Source: Anodontia alba (Eukaryota > Mollusca > Bivalvia > Lucinida > Lucinidae). Taken from it: a stretch of DNA of 64,000 nt. The notes under the pieces are model-generated. The model saw nothing but the letters and a program-made list of their open reading frames with translations. It ran no database searches and was not told the DNA's origin. This document shows, one piece after another, positions 1-11,465 of the stretch. Numbering within the stretch: position 1 is the stretch's first letter; every line of letters begins with the position of its first letter. A program made the translations under genes and the position numbers. The DNA lies in assembly GCA_964016985.1 (NCBI GenBank), contig OZ024828.1, positions 11,560,610 to 11,624,609 on the forward strand, in the 5' to 3' direction.

Positions 1-1815
1 TTTTGAATAATACCCTGAATCCTGAACCATACGCTGAATAATACCCTGGCCTCTTTTCAATAATACCCTGAATGATGATCCAGACACTGCAGCTCGTATT
101 TTGAATAATACGCTGAATCCTGAACCAGACGCTGCACGTCGTGTTTTGAATAATAATGAACCAGACCCTGCAGCTCGTATTTTGAATATTACGCTGAATC
201 CTGAACCAGACGCTGCAGGTCGTGTTTTGAATAATACCCTGAATCCTGAACCATACGCTGAATAATACCCTGGCCTCTTTTGAATAATACCCTGAATGAT
301 GAACCAGATGCTGCAGCTTGTGTTTTGAATAATACGCTGAATCCTGAACCAGACGCTGCACGTCGTGTTTTGAATAATACGCTGAATCCTGAACCATAAG
401 CTGAATAATACCCTGGTCTCTTTTGAATAATACCCTGAATGATGAACAAGACGCTGCAGCTCGTAGTTTGAATAATACGCTGAATCCTGAACCAGACGCT
501 GCAGGTCGTGTTTTGAATAATACGCTGAATCCTGAACCATAAGCTGAATAATACCCTGGCCTCTTTTGAATAATACCCTGAATGATGAAACAGACGCTGC
601 TCGTATTTTGAATAATACACTGAATCCTGAACCAGACGCTGCAGGTCTTACTTTCAATAATACCCTGAATACTGAACCAAACGCTGAATAATATCATGAC
701 CATTTTCGAGTAATACCCTGAATAATGAACAAGACGCTACAGCTCGTATTTTGAATAATACGCTGAATCCTGAACCAGACGCTGCAGGTCGTGTTTTGAA
801 TAATACCCTGAATCCTGAACCATACATTGAAAAATACCCTGGCCTCTTTTCAATAATACCTCAATGATGAACCAGACGCTGCTGTTCGTATTTTGAATAA
901 TACCCTGGATCCTGAACCAGACGCTGCATGTCGTATTTTCAATAATACCCTGAATACTGAACCATACGCTCAATAATATCCTGACCATTTTTGAATAATA
1001 CCCTGAATAATGAACCAGACGCTGCCGCTCGTATTTTTAATAATACGCTGAATCCTGAACAAGACGCTGCAGCTCGTGTTTTGAATAATATCCTGAATAC
1101 TGAACCATACGCTGATTAATATCCTGACCATTTCTGAATAATACCCTGAATAATGAACCAGACCCTGCAGCTCGTATTTTGAATAATATGCTGAATCCTG
1201 AACCAGACGCTGCAGGTCGTGTTTTGAATAATACCCTGAATCCTGAACCAGATGCTGCAGCTCATGTTTTGAATAATACGCTGAATCCTGAACCAGACGC
1301 TGCACGTCGTGTTTTGAGTAATACCCTGAATAATGAACCAGACGCTGCAGCTCGTTTTTTGAATAATACGCTGAATACTGAACCAGACGCTGCAGGTCGT
1401 GTTTTGAATAATACCCTGAATCGAGAACCATACGCTGAATAATACCCTGGTCTCTTTTGAATAATACCCTGAATGATGAACCAGACGCTGCAGTTCGTAT
1501 TTTGAATAATACTCTGAATCCTGAACCAGACGCTGCAGGTCGTATTTTCAATAATACCCTGAACCATACACTGAATAATATCCTGTCCATTTTTTAATAA
1601 TACCCTGAATAATGAACCAGACGCTGCAGCTCGTATTGTGAATAATACGCTGAATCCTGAACCAGACGCAGCAGGTCGTGGTTTGAATAATAACCTGAAT
1701 AATGAACCAGACGCTGCAGGTCGTATTTTGAATAATATCCTGAATACTGAACCATACGCTGAATCCTGAACCGTGAATAATGAACCATGAACCAGATGCT
1801 AACTTTACGATCATA
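1..1815. repeat. 45-bp minisatellite array
   Basis: A tandem array of a unit close to TTTTGAATAATACGCTGAAT followed by CCTGAACCAGACGCTGCAGG and TCGTG, 45 bp in its commonest form. Shorter variant units (containing ACCATACGCTGAATAATACC) are interspersed. Because 45 is divisible by three, any frame open in one unit stays open through many. This explains the long open frames on both strands, for example a 15-residue periodic LNNTLNPEPDAAGRV frame at 1179-1442 (+). I treat these as by-products of the repeat, not proteins. The array runs off the left edge of the window. Confidence 0.95.
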
Positions 1816-1831
1816 ACCCTAACCGAGTGCA

Positions 1832-2140
1832 GTGAACTTTATCGTGCCTATGTGTAAAGAATGCTCTTTCCACTACCCACTACCCAATCAACAAATAGTT
1901 TCTAAGATATCTTTTTTTATTTTATTGATTTATTTATTTGATTTTATTTTTTATTTTTTTTATTTATCTTATTTTTATTTTTTATTTATTTATTTTTATT
2001 TTTATTTTATTTTTTTTTTTTTTTTTGGTTATAATCTTCCTTTCTTATTTATTGATATCTTAAATTCTGAAGATCCCTGTTTTACATACTATTGTACGCG
2101 TCGGCAATTAATGTCCGCAAAAATTTATACTTTATAGCTT
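1832..2140. other. T-rich low-complexity stretch, no gene
   Basis: Extremely T-rich sequence (core 1910-2030, mostly T with scattered A). The open frame across it encodes only F/Y/L/I runs typical of poly-T translation. Nothing gene-like is seen. Confidence 0.8.
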
Positions 2141-2142
2141 TT

Positions 2143-2272
2143 TTCATGCTCAACTCCGCAGAGCATGAAATTTTTCATGCTAATAAATCTCAGATTAGTA
2201 ACAATTGGAAATTCTTTCTTGCTAAACCTAGCTGGCCAAGAAAATTTCATGCTCAGCTGAGTTTAGCATGAA
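2143..2272. repeat. Hairpin-forming inverted repeat
   Basis: Arms 2143-2175 and 2241-2272 are inverted copies beginning TTCATGCTCAACTC / TTCATGCTAAACTC and continuing through GAGCATGAAATTTT. The loop is about 65 bp. It looks like a short palindromic MITE-type element. Confidence 0.75.
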
Positions 2273-2925
2273 TAAAGTTTTATAACCTTGCGGCCTGATA
2301 ACACGATAAGTTGGTTACTTCAATAATAGCTGTTCTATTATATTCAAATTCTAGCATTACGGCTGAAAACGGGTCCTTTCGTTATTTTTTATTCTCCATT
2401 CGACTTGTCAGCTTATAATGGGCTGAATTATCGTCCCTGGAGTAAACCCGTAAGGATGGTACACTCGGGCACTCACCCTCGGGGGAGGGTGGGTGGAGGG
2501 GGTAACTTCCTATATATGACATAGTGCGGATGTGCGTGCCGTATGGCCCCCTTTTTCAGCGCTGCCAGGTATATGATTAGCCCCTTTCTTCAAAAAAAAA
2601 AAAAAGGATATAACTGACCCGATTTTTCTTGATTCATATGTGAAAGGTCCCACTTTTCTGATATCCCGATAAATGCGTTTGTTGTTTTCGCTCAGAGATT
2701 TGTAAAGGCTGCTTGTTCTCTTGGTGTTCAATGAATTGACTGCTATATTTGTCTAACTACGAGCAATAAATGGATATAAAAATCAAAGGGCAGTATATGA
2801 ATAAGTCAATATTTCGGATGATCAAGTATATGAATGGGTCCATTTTTTCAAAGGTCATGTATATGAATGGGGTAGTTTTCGAAATACTGGCTCGCATACA
2901 TATACCAAATTTACCCCCAATTTAC
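2273..2925. other. Gene-free spacer
   Basis: No recognisable gene. It contains a short G-rich run near 2480-2500 and a poly-A tract near 2590. Several short open frames lack any recognisable motif. Confidence 0.6.
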
Positions 2926-2976
2926 CCCCCCCCCCCACCCCCCCCCCCCACACACACACACAAACACACACACACG
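2926..2976. repeat. Poly-C and (CA)n microsatellite
   Basis: An interrupted C tract runs directly into CACACACA repeats. Confidence 0.9.
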
Positions 2977-3081
2977 AGCACTTACCAGAGGAAGAATGTT
3001 GGTGAGAGGGCCTTAACCGAAAAATAATTCGACAAAGGTCACTGGTGACTCTTTTGCATCACTTTGTTGCCCTCTGTCGAG

Positions 3082-3228
3082 ACGAGAAATACTTCGAGAT
3101 ATCCATACTTCGACATATCAGATCCGAAGAGCCGAGGAAAAAATAAATCGAACAACCACAGTTCACAAATGAATATGTAATTTGACTCCTGAAATTAGAA
3201 GTATTGAAAATATTGTGGAAAAGAGGAG
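3082..3228. mobile_element. Truncated pogo-like MITE fragment
   Basis: This segment (AAATACTTCGAGATATCCAT onward, through ACATATCAGAT, GAGGAAAAAATAA, CAACCACA and TATTGAAAATATTGTGGAA) parallels the inside of the complete pogo-like MITE at 38619-38926. The terminal repeat is missing, and the sequence ends where the ~60-bp satellite begins. Confidence 0.65.
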
Positions 3229-6200
3229 AAATTGCTCCCGCATATTTTACTATAGCATCATGACATTATTGCAGAGAGAAACTACTTCTTCTATTCAGTA
3301 TGTTTAAATATAAAATGAGCATGTCATTACTGCAGAGAGAAACTACGTCTTTAAATCATTTTTGTAGCATGAGCATGACATTACTGCAGAGAGAAACTAC
3401 TTGTAGTCCGTACATTTTACTGTAGCAAGAGCATGACATTACTGCAGAGAGAAACTACTTCTAGTATAGTCAGTATATTTTACTATAGCATGAGCAAGAC
3501 ATTACTGCAGAGAAAAGCTACTTCTTGTAGTGCGTTTATTTTTACTGCAGAGAGAGACTTCTTCTTGTAGTCAGTATATTTTACTATAGCATGAGCATGT
3601 CATTACTGCACAGAGAAAGTGCGTCTTAGAATCAGTATATTTTCTATAGCATGAGTAAGACATTACTTCAGATAGAAGCTACTTCTTGTAGTGCGTATAT
3701 TTTACTGTAGCATGAGCATGGCACAACTACAGAAAGAATCTACTCCTTGTAGTCATTATAGTTTACTCATAAGCATGATATTACTGCAAAGAGAAACTAC
3801 CTCTTGAAGTCAGTATATTTTATTTTAACGTAAGAATGCCATTACTGCAGAGAGAAACAACTTCTTTTTGTCGGTATATTTCACTATAGCAAGAGCATAT
3901 CATTACTGCAGTAAGAAACTACGTCTTGAAATCAGTATATATTCTGTAGCATGAGCAAGACATTACTGCAGAGAGACAGTACTTCTTGTAGTCCGTATGT
4001 TTGACTATAGCATGACCATGACACTACTACAGAGAGAATCTACTTCTTGTAGTGAGTATGTTTCACTATATCATAAGCATGATATTACTGCAGAGAGATA
4101 CTAATTATTGTAGTGAGTATATTTTACTTTAGCATGGGCATATGATACTACTGCATAGAGAAACCAATTCTTGTAGTCAGTATATTTTACTGTATTATAA
4201 TCATGATATTCTGCAGAGAGAGACAGAGAGAGACTACTTCTTGTAGTTCTTTACCATATCGTCAGTCATTACTGCAGAGAGAAACTACTTCTTGTTGTCC
4301 GTATATTTTACTATAGCATGAGCATGATATCACTGCAAAGAGAAACTACTTCTTGTAAACATATTTTACTATACATTGCTATGACATTACTGCAGAAAGA
4401 AACGGCTTCTTCTTGTCTGTGTACTTTACTATAGCATGGGCATTAAAATGCTGCAGAGAGAAACTTCTTCTTTGAGATAGTATTTTTTCTGTAGCTTGAG
4501 CATGACATTACTGCTGACATAAAGTACTTCTTGTCGTCCGTATATTTTCTATAGCATAAATTTTTCATTACTGCAGAGAGAAACTACTTCTTGTAGTCAG
4601 TTTATTTTACTATACCATGCGTATTATATAACTGCTGACAAAAACTGTTTCTTGTAATCGGTACGTTTTTCTATAACATGAGCATGATATTACTGCAGAG
4701 AGAAACGCCTTCTTGTAGTCAGTACAGTTTTCTATAGCATGAGCATAATATAACTGCAGGAAGGAACTTCTTTTTGTAGTCCGTATGTTTTACTATCGTA
4801 TGACCATGACATTGCTGCAGAGAGAAACTACATCTTGCGATCAGTATAGTTTCTGTAGCATGAACATGACATTACTGCTGAGAAAGTCTATTTCTTGGAC
4901 TCCATATATTTTACTATAGCATGAGCATGACATTAATGCGAACGAAGCTATTTCTTGTAGGCATTATGTTTTAGCATTGCATGACCATGACATTACTGCA
5001 TAGAGAAACTGCTTCTTGTAGTCAGTATATTTATCTATTGCATGAGCATGTCATTACTGCAGAGAGGAACTACGTCTTGTAGCCAGTTTATTTTTATTTT
5101 TATTTTTTTTTTCATGAGCATGATATTACTGCAGAAAGTAACTACTTCTCTACTTCCTTTAGGCAGTATTACTACAGTGAGAAGCTAAGTCTAGTAGTCA
5201 GGGTATTTGTCTATAGCACGGGCATGATAGTACTGCGGAGATAAACTAATTATTGTAGTTGGTATATTTAAATGCAGCATGAGCATTTCATTACAGCAGA
5301 GACAAACGTCTTCTTTTAGTCAGTTTTACTGCAGAGAGAAATTACCTTTTACTGTTGGTATATTTTTCTATACCATGTCGAGCATGAATCGGTCTATAGC
5401 ATAAGCATGACATCATTGCAAAAAGAATCTATTTTTGTGGTCAGTACATATTTCTGTAGCCCAAGCTGCAGAGAGAAATTACTTCTTATAGTCTATATTT
5501 TACTGTAGCATCTGCATGGTATTACAGCAGAGAAAAACTACTTCTTTCAGTCAGTTTTACTACGGAGAGGCAATACTTCTCGTATTCAGTTATTTTACTA
5601 TAGCATCAGCATGAAATTATAGCAGAACGAAACTACTTCTTTTAGTCAGTATTACTGCAGAGAGAAAAACTACTTTTTGCAATTAGTATATTTACTATAG
5701 CATTAGCACGCCATTCCATCAGATAGTAACTATTTCTTTTCGTCAGTATTAATGCAGAGAGAAACTACGATTTGCAATTAGTATATTTACTATAGCATTA
5801 GCACGCCATTACATCAGATAATAACTATTTGTTTTCGTCAGTATTAATACAGAGAGAAACTACGATTTGCAATTAGTATATTTACTGTAGCATTTGCACG
5901 CCATTACATCAGATAGTAACTATTTCTTTTCGTCAGTATTAATGCAGAGAGAAACTACGATTTGCAATTAGTATATTTACTATAGCATTAGCACGCCATT
6001 ACATCAGATAGTAACTATTTCTTTTCGTCAGTATTAATGCAAAGAGAGAAACTACGATTTGCAATTAGTATATTTACTATAGCATTAGCACGCCATTACA
6101 TCAGATAGTAACTATTTCTTTTCGTCAGTATTAATGCAGAGAGAGAAACTACGATTTGCAATTAGCATATTTACTATAATAGCATTAGCACGCCATTACA

Positions 6201-6392
6201 TCAGATAGTAACTATTTCTTTTCGTCAGTATTAATGCAGAGAGAAACTACGATTTGCAATTAGTATATTTTTCTTTAGCATCAACATGACATTACTGCTG
6301 ACAAAAACTACTGCTTGTAGCGCGTATATTATTCTGTAGCATGAACATGACACTACTGCAGAGAGAAACTATTTCATGCAGTCAGTATTATA
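3229..6392. repeat. ~60-bp satellite array
   Basis: Roughly fifty diverged copies of a ~55-62 bp unit. The consensus is close to GCATGAGCATGACATTACTG, CAGAGAGAAACTACTTCTTG, TAGTCAGTATATTTTACTAT. Copies differ by substitutions and small indels, indicating an old array. The same satellite continues at 6796-6975, on the far side of an insertion. Confidence 0.93.
5690..6262. repeat. Recently amplified ~95-bp higher-order unit
   Basis: Within the old satellite, about six nearly identical units of ~93-96 bp follow each other. Each contains AACTACGATTTGCAATTAGT, GCATTAGCACGCCATTACAT and TATTTCTTTTCGTCAGTATT. Their similarity contrasts with the diverged flanking units, so this block was amplified or homogenised later. 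Confidence 0.85.
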
Positions 6393-6795
6393 GGTTATTG
6401 CACACATATTGGTGAATAATGTCCCGAGTTGGGATATCGAAGGACGCGAGTTTGCGAGCGACATTCGATGTCCCAACGAGGGACAATATTCACCAATATC
6501 AGTGTAATAACCCTTTTATTATATAGCTATAAATATTTATTTCGTTTCCCGGGTTTCTAACGCTGTTTTAATAACTAAAATATGAATTCTACCAAAGCGC
6601 GTGACAAGGTTTGGCGCGACGTCACTGCATTACGACGTCATCAAAAGCAACGTATTGTAACGGTAATATGAGAAGGCATCCGCGTAAGTGTGCAATATCG
6701 AGTAAGTGTGCCGATATCGTGTGATATCGCCACGCTAACTTCTCGGCTTTTATCGCACATTTTAATCATTTAATATTTATAGCTATATAATAAAT
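6393..6795. mobile_element. Palindromic MITE-like insertion in satellite
   Basis: Two inverted-repeat modules sit side by side. The first has 48-bp arms at 6393-6440 and 6465-6512 (GGTTATT...GGTGAATA...). The second is an outer pair at 6515-6539 and 6771-6794 (TTTATTATATAGCTATAAAT), enclosing ~230 bp with GACGTC motifs. The satellite is present on both sides, so the block is an insertion. No coding capacity is seen. Confidence 0.8.
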
Positions 6796-6975
6796 TTTGT
6801 TATAGCATAAGTATGATATTACTGCGGACTGAAACTACTTCTTATGGTCAGTATATTTTATTATAGCATGAGCATGGCATTACTGCAGAGAGAAACTCTT
6901 TCTCATAGTCAGTATAGTTTACTATCGCAAGAGTATGAAAATACTGCAGAGGAACTACTTCTTGCACAGTCACTC
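6796..6975. repeat. Continuation of the ~60-bp satellite
   Basis: About three further satellite units resume after the insertion (GCATAAGTATGATATTACTG, GCATGAGCATGGCATTACTG), then the array ends. Confidence 0.85.
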
Positions 6976-7143
6976 TAAAAGTAAAGGATATACGTAATGC
7001 ACTTAATGCTAAGGCCAAATAAAAAAAAATATTTGTGTTTAGGGTAACCCTACTCTACCTAATTTTTCTGATGAAACCTAACAATTTTTTTCATGTTTGC
7101 TTGAATAAAACATTATTTTAGCTTTAAGGACAAGTAGGTCTGA

Positions 7144-7210
7144 GCAAACAGTGTAGACCAAGATCAAATGCCCTTATAGGAGCAGTTTGATCAGGGTCTA
7201 CACTGTTTGC
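7144..7210. repeat. AAACAGTGTAGACC hairpin, copy 1
   Basis: Inverted repeat starting GCAAACAGTGTAGACC and ending GGTCTACACTGTTTGC with a ~10-nt loop. The same hairpin recurs at 7506-7572, 15568-15634, 20521-20588, 23284-23350 and 43806-43873. Confidence 0.85.
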
Positions 7211-7505
7211 CATTTTGTCAATACCTTTAGGCACATATACGGATAGCCAAACAGACTTGGTAAAATTTTATGTTCATAAAAATCCCTACCTACCCTTCCC
7301 ATTTTTTTTTCTAATATGTTACCCTAAACAAACATAGTTTTTCAGAGTGAGTACGAAGGGTGCAGTCGAACCCCCTAAACATTTCTTTTTCATGGGAAAT
7401 TTTCGATAAATATGGTGTACCGTATTTACCTTAAACATTCACATCCCTTACTTATTACTGTCTCTTCAACTACCTATGAATATGTGTAAAGTTGCTGGGC
7501 GATTG
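7211..7505. other. Gene-free spacer
   Basis: Unique-looking AT-rich sequence between two hairpin copies. No gene recognised. Confidence 0.5.
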
Positions 7506-7572
7506 GCAAACAGTGTAGACCCTGATCAGACGCTGTGTTCTTTGGAGTCTGATCTGGGTCTACACTATTTGC
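7506..7572. repeat. AAACAGTGTAGACC hairpin, copy 2
   Basis: Arms GCAAACAGTGTAGACCCTGA and its inverse ending GGGTCTACACTATTTGC. Central sequence differs from copy 1, but the paired arms are preserved. Confidence 0.85.
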
Positions 7573-7655
7573 ACAGGCTTGGCTTTTCCCAATAGAGCGG
7601 GGAATTTCAAACTTAACTCCTCAGGAATCATCCTGGATCCGCTCCTAGAGCAACT

Positions 7656-7758
7656 CCCAGAAAACACACAACGTCACAACAACTTCGTTACAACGTCGCT
7701 GCAACGTCGTTGCAGCGACGTTGTAACGACGTTTTGGCGACGTTGTGTGTTTGCTGGG
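7656..7758. repeat. 103-bp palindrome
   Basis: A near-complete palindrome. It opens CCCAGAAAACACACAACGTC, has the centre CGCTGCAACGTCGTTGCAGC, and closes GACGTTGTGTGTTTGCTGGG. It contains repeated ACAACGTC/GACGTTGT sub-motifs. The small open frame across it is incidental. Confidence 0.85.
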
Positions 7759-8275
7759 CTGTTAACCTGAGAGTGAACACCGTGTGTAGGAAAGCAAATG
7801 GGTAAGTCATACTGCCTTATGGCAGTAAGCTCACAATATTTTTGTGAGAAAGTAATTTATATCAAATGACTGTAATCATTGTATCTAATTTGCAATTATC
7901 CTGATCACAATTGGGCTCTTTAAAGAATAATTGATCTACGGTTTACATGTATTCATTTTTTTTTATCAAACTTTTCTTAATGCACGGAGATAGAGTTTTA
8001 ACAATATGCAGATATAAAATATTCCCAAATTGACCTGTACGAGAGCGAAGATGAAGCATAAATATCATGTGTGTCTTTAGTTAGTTTTGCTATTGACATT
8101 TTAGTTTAGAACATGCCAAATTATTGCACAATGTACAAATATAATAATTATATGTACTAAACTAATATATATAAACGGTTATTATCAGCAGTAAAATAAA
8201 TGAAGTGTTAAATGTTTGACATAAATATGAATAAAAGTTATATTTTTAGATTGTTTCTTTTAGCAACAGTAATTC
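7759..8275. other. Gene-free AT-rich sequence
   Basis: Unique-looking AT-rich sequence without a recognisable gene, repeat or RNA. Confidence 0.5.
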
Positions 8276-8375
8276 GTTACAGACCGTTCCAAGGCAGTAC
8301 TTTCATTGTGGTACTTTTTGTTAACTGTTATTTAGTATTTCAGTTTCTGTTTTTCTTTTAACAATTATATATGTT
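8276..8375 (+). repeat. GACCGTTCCAAGGC family end fragment
   Basis: The motif ACAGACCGTTCCAAGGCAGT followed by ACTTTCATTGTGGTACTTTT is shared with 36270 and in shorter form with 11580, 39060, 44575 and 58860. It marks one conserved segment of a dispersed repeat associated with the Penelope-like copies here. Confidence 0.6.
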
Positions 8376-8674
8376 TAGATATATTCAGTTAAGTTTGGGT
8401 AACAACTGCCACCTTTTTTGGTGTCATCTGTATATTTTGTGGCTGCTTAATTGTATTTGGCTGTCTTTACCTTTGGTGTGAGGGAGTTAATGTGGATCTA
8501 ATCCCGTATCAGTTCCTGGGTTCACTTTTATACTTAAACTAAATGTACATAACATGAAGTAGAAACAATTTGTACATTTCTAATATTGAGACTAAGTAAC
8601 CATTTGTAGGTTTCATTTCACAATTCGAGTTCAGAATTTTGAAAGATTTTATGCTGCACCTTGTAAATGACAGT

Positions 8675-8709
<35 letters not shown>

Positions 8710-8998
8710 TTCAAAACTTTCAAAGTTATTGTAAAACTTTAACTGTTTACCGTCTATGTATTATTGCTAAATAGTTTACCCTTAACATCCAGACACCTTA
8801 ACTGCTTACCATACTTTTCCAGACACTTGGACAAATCAGTTTGGCAACATGTTGATTTGTCTGAAGTTTCCTTGATGAGTGACAAATAGCGTAGTACCTA
8901 CACATACACCTGGTTCTGCGATGTCTGATCTGATGTGTGCTGTTTACTTAGGCTTGTCTGTCTGAATGCGTAGGGTAAACTGCTTTATTCTCATATTA
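8376..8998. other. Gene-free sequence with poly-T
   Basis: Contains a ~31-nt T run at 8679-8709. No coding region is recognised. Confidence 0.5.
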
Positions 8999-9118
8999 CT
9001 AATTGATATGTTCAATAAATTGTTCAAGCCTGAAGATAATTACTTTCAAATCAAATATTAACACCTGTTAAAACACTTAATCTTCAATTAAGGGTTTCCA
9101 TTCCATTAATAGTAAATC
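8999..9118. repeat. Long direct repeat, left copy
   Basis: TTCAATAAATTGTTCAAGCC through TAATTACTTTCAAAT, CACCTGTTAAAACACTTAAT and CCATTAATAGTAAATCTG also occurs at 14925-15055. The pair brackets the entire LINE-containing block. Confidence 0.75.
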
Positions 9119-9218
9119 TGTTTCTTTTGAATTTGGAAATAATATGTACACACAAAATGCGCAGACTGGTGATTGCGAATATGTCCGGGAAAAATATGTA
9201 TGGAATGCCGAATCATAG

Positions 9219-10172
9219 GATGAATTTATAAATCGACTAGAACAAGAGTCTGTTATAGAAAAATTAAACTTATTAAATGTAAATATTTCAAATAGCACAA
9301 ACGAAAATGACCTTCAGTCATGCTTGGCTAATTTTGTTAATTTAATAGATGATGTTGCAGCTCCATTATTTAAGAAAACCGTAAAATATAAAGACGCCAC
9401 TAAATATGAGTCATGTTTTAGCAAAAACAAAAATCCATGGTTTAATGAAGTGCCGCGAGAAAAAAAAAATTTCTTTTCACATATGTTAGATAAATATAGG
9501 CAGTCAAAAACCGATGTAAATAGGATTAATATGGTGCGAGCTAGGTCCAGTTATAAAACGGTTTTAAGAAAAAGTAAATATGAATACGATAAAGAAAAAA
9601 CAAATAAATTTGTAAAAGCGAAAAATAAAAATGCAAAACAGTACTGGAATATTGTTAAAAGAATTAGCATATGTTAAGCCCGCAAACACTATCAATTTTT
9701 GAAGAATATTTCAGAGCGGTAAACAACCCGTCTGACCCCTTGTATACACCAGACGAAGATATTTTGTATTTAAATGAAAGATATGTGAACAACGACTTTG
9801 TTATTATGTTTGAAGAGCTGTATATTTTTTGTTCGCATTCCGATATCATGAAATCGAATAAGCTACTCAAAACAAATAAATCTGGAGGGCCGGATATGCT
9901 AATAAATGATTTTTTTATACATGGCAAGACTATCCTCGCGCCAACATTATGTAATTTTTAATAAACGTTTTGAAAGCGGTGTGTGACCCGAGGAATGGGC
10001 AGATGGTTGTATTATCCCGTTGCATAGAAAAGGAAATCTAAATGATGTTGAAAATTACAGGGGCATAACATTACTTAGCACTCTTGGGAAGTTATTTACT
10101 AGAGTTATTTATAATAGATTGTCAGAATGGTCGGAAAAGTATTTTGTTCTTATAGAAGCACAGGCAGGTTTT
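9219..10172 (+). pseudogene. LINE ORF2, 5' part (pre-RT and RT N-terminus)
   Basis: Decayed non-LTR retrotransposon ORF2. From 9219 the frame is open to 9663 (a lysine- and asparagine-rich segment including NPWFNEVPREKKNFFSHMLD). It then shifts frame; the next open segment (9671-9961) contains LLKTNKSGGPDMLINDFF, the conserved region just upstream of RT. After another shift, 9996-10172 reads WADGCIIPLHRKGNLNDV, NYRGITLLSTLGKLFTRVI and EAQAGF, the first conserved RT blocks. RT activity would copy element RNA into DNA in the nucleus. Coding stops at EAQAGF because a Penelope-like sequence is inserted; the same RT resumes at about 11850. The clade cannot be fixed by eye. Confidence 0.85.
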
Positions 10173-10279
10173 AATTGAATGGACATTTCATAGAGAAGAG
10201 TCCTTCTACCTTGCATGTAATGTAAGAAATGATTTTGTTGTTTTTGTTTCACTTCTGAAGTGCATAAAAATTACACATT

Positions 10280-11199
10280 ATGGACATGTCAGAAAGTGTG
10301 TGTGAAGCTCTCATCTTTCTACTTGACAATATTTATATAAGATTTGGTACTAAGTTATTTAGACAAATTGTGGGTATTCCGATGGGTACGAATTGCGCAC
10401 CCCTTGTGGCTGATTTGTTCTTGTTTTGTTATGAAAGGGACTTCATGATGTCTCTTTCCGTTGAAAACCAAACTGAAATCTTGAAGCTTTTAGCTGGAAT
10501 TCAAGATATTTGGATGATTTATTGAATATTGACAATACCTACTTCGATGGTTTAATCAGTCAAATTTACTCAAACTCACCCCCCCCCCCCCCCCCCCTCC
10601 AGAACTTCAGTTAAATAAAGCTAATTCTTCAGATACCGAAGCCGCGTTTTTGGATTTACATTAATTTTATCTATTGTAGATATGTTTGTTTCTTGCAAAC
10701 TTTATGATAAATGCGATGATTTTGATTTTGAGATTGTAAATTTTCCTTTCTTGGATGGTGAGGTTCCTCGTTCCTACGGTGTTTATATTTCACAATTAAT
10801 TCGATTTGCCAGAGTGTCTAGTCATGTAACTACTTCAACACTCGTAATAAATTGCTAACTGCTAAACTTCTTAATCAGGGTTATCGGTATCATAAACTAT
10901 GTAAAGCATTTTCTAAGTTTTATAGACAGCATTCCGATTTAGTTTCAAAATTCAATGTTGGACTAAAATCTCTTCTGCAACCAGGCCTATCGGAACCAGA
11001 ATTGTATGGTGACTTAGTGTATAAATTCAGAAAAATATATGCTTGCAATGACTTCAGTACCCAATTTCGTAAAATTATTCTTCGATATAAAAAGATTGGG
11101 TACAACATAAATGTTATACGACAGACTGCATGCATTGTTGTTAACCCAATCACGGTTACTAACTATGCTTCCCTCTTTAACTGCACGCCGGCGGGTTAA
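10280..11199 (+). pseudogene. Penelope-like reverse transcriptase, degraded
   Basis: 10280-10525 encodes IYIRFGTKLFRQIVGIPMGT, NCAPLVADLFLFCYERDFM, an RT palm segment of the type seen in Penelope-like elements (IPMG...CAPL.ADLF). The catalytic DD region downstream is broken (YLDD is not intact). A C-homopolymer (10579-10597) precedes ELQLNKANSSDTEA in another frame. 10852-11199 encodes the C-terminal conserved tail (LLNQGYRYHKLCKAFSKFY, RQTACIVVNPITVTNYASLF). Multiple stops separate these pieces. The 43480-42823 relic aligns to the same protein and covers the middle part better. No GIY-YIG endonuclease was identified. Assignment to Penelope-like is from remembered motifs. Confidence 0.7.
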
Positions 11200-11465
11200 G
11201 CCTCAGATTCTATGATGGTTCCAGTGTAAAGGCTTACTTGAAATTTAATTTTGGGTAACGTTGGTTGGTACGTGATGCTCTATCTTTGGTCGGGCCCACT
11301 GGAGTCTAACTGTTGGTTTTCTTTTGCTCCAGCATTTCAGTTGTTTCGTGCTGTCGAGTCCTCATCGTTGTTTCATCTCTGTAATTAGTTGATTGTTTGT
11401 GTTCTCGGAGATGTAGCACTGATGAGCTAGGAAGCCTTCATGCGGACTGAACAAATTATGTGTCT

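Noticed and set aside
1179..1442. Periodic 87-residue plus-strand protein with LNNTLNPEPDAAGRV repeats
   Set aside because: Explained by the 45-bp tandem repeat; equivalent frames are open on the opposite strand and in neighbouring units, with no independent coding signal.
11410..11450. Possible hammerhead ribozyme (ACTGATGAGCTAGG...) near the Penelope-like 3' region
   Set aside because: Penelope-like elements can carry hammerheads, but the required GAAA after stem II is absent here. The CTGATGAG at 62238 is part of a diverged hairpin repeat and also lacks it.
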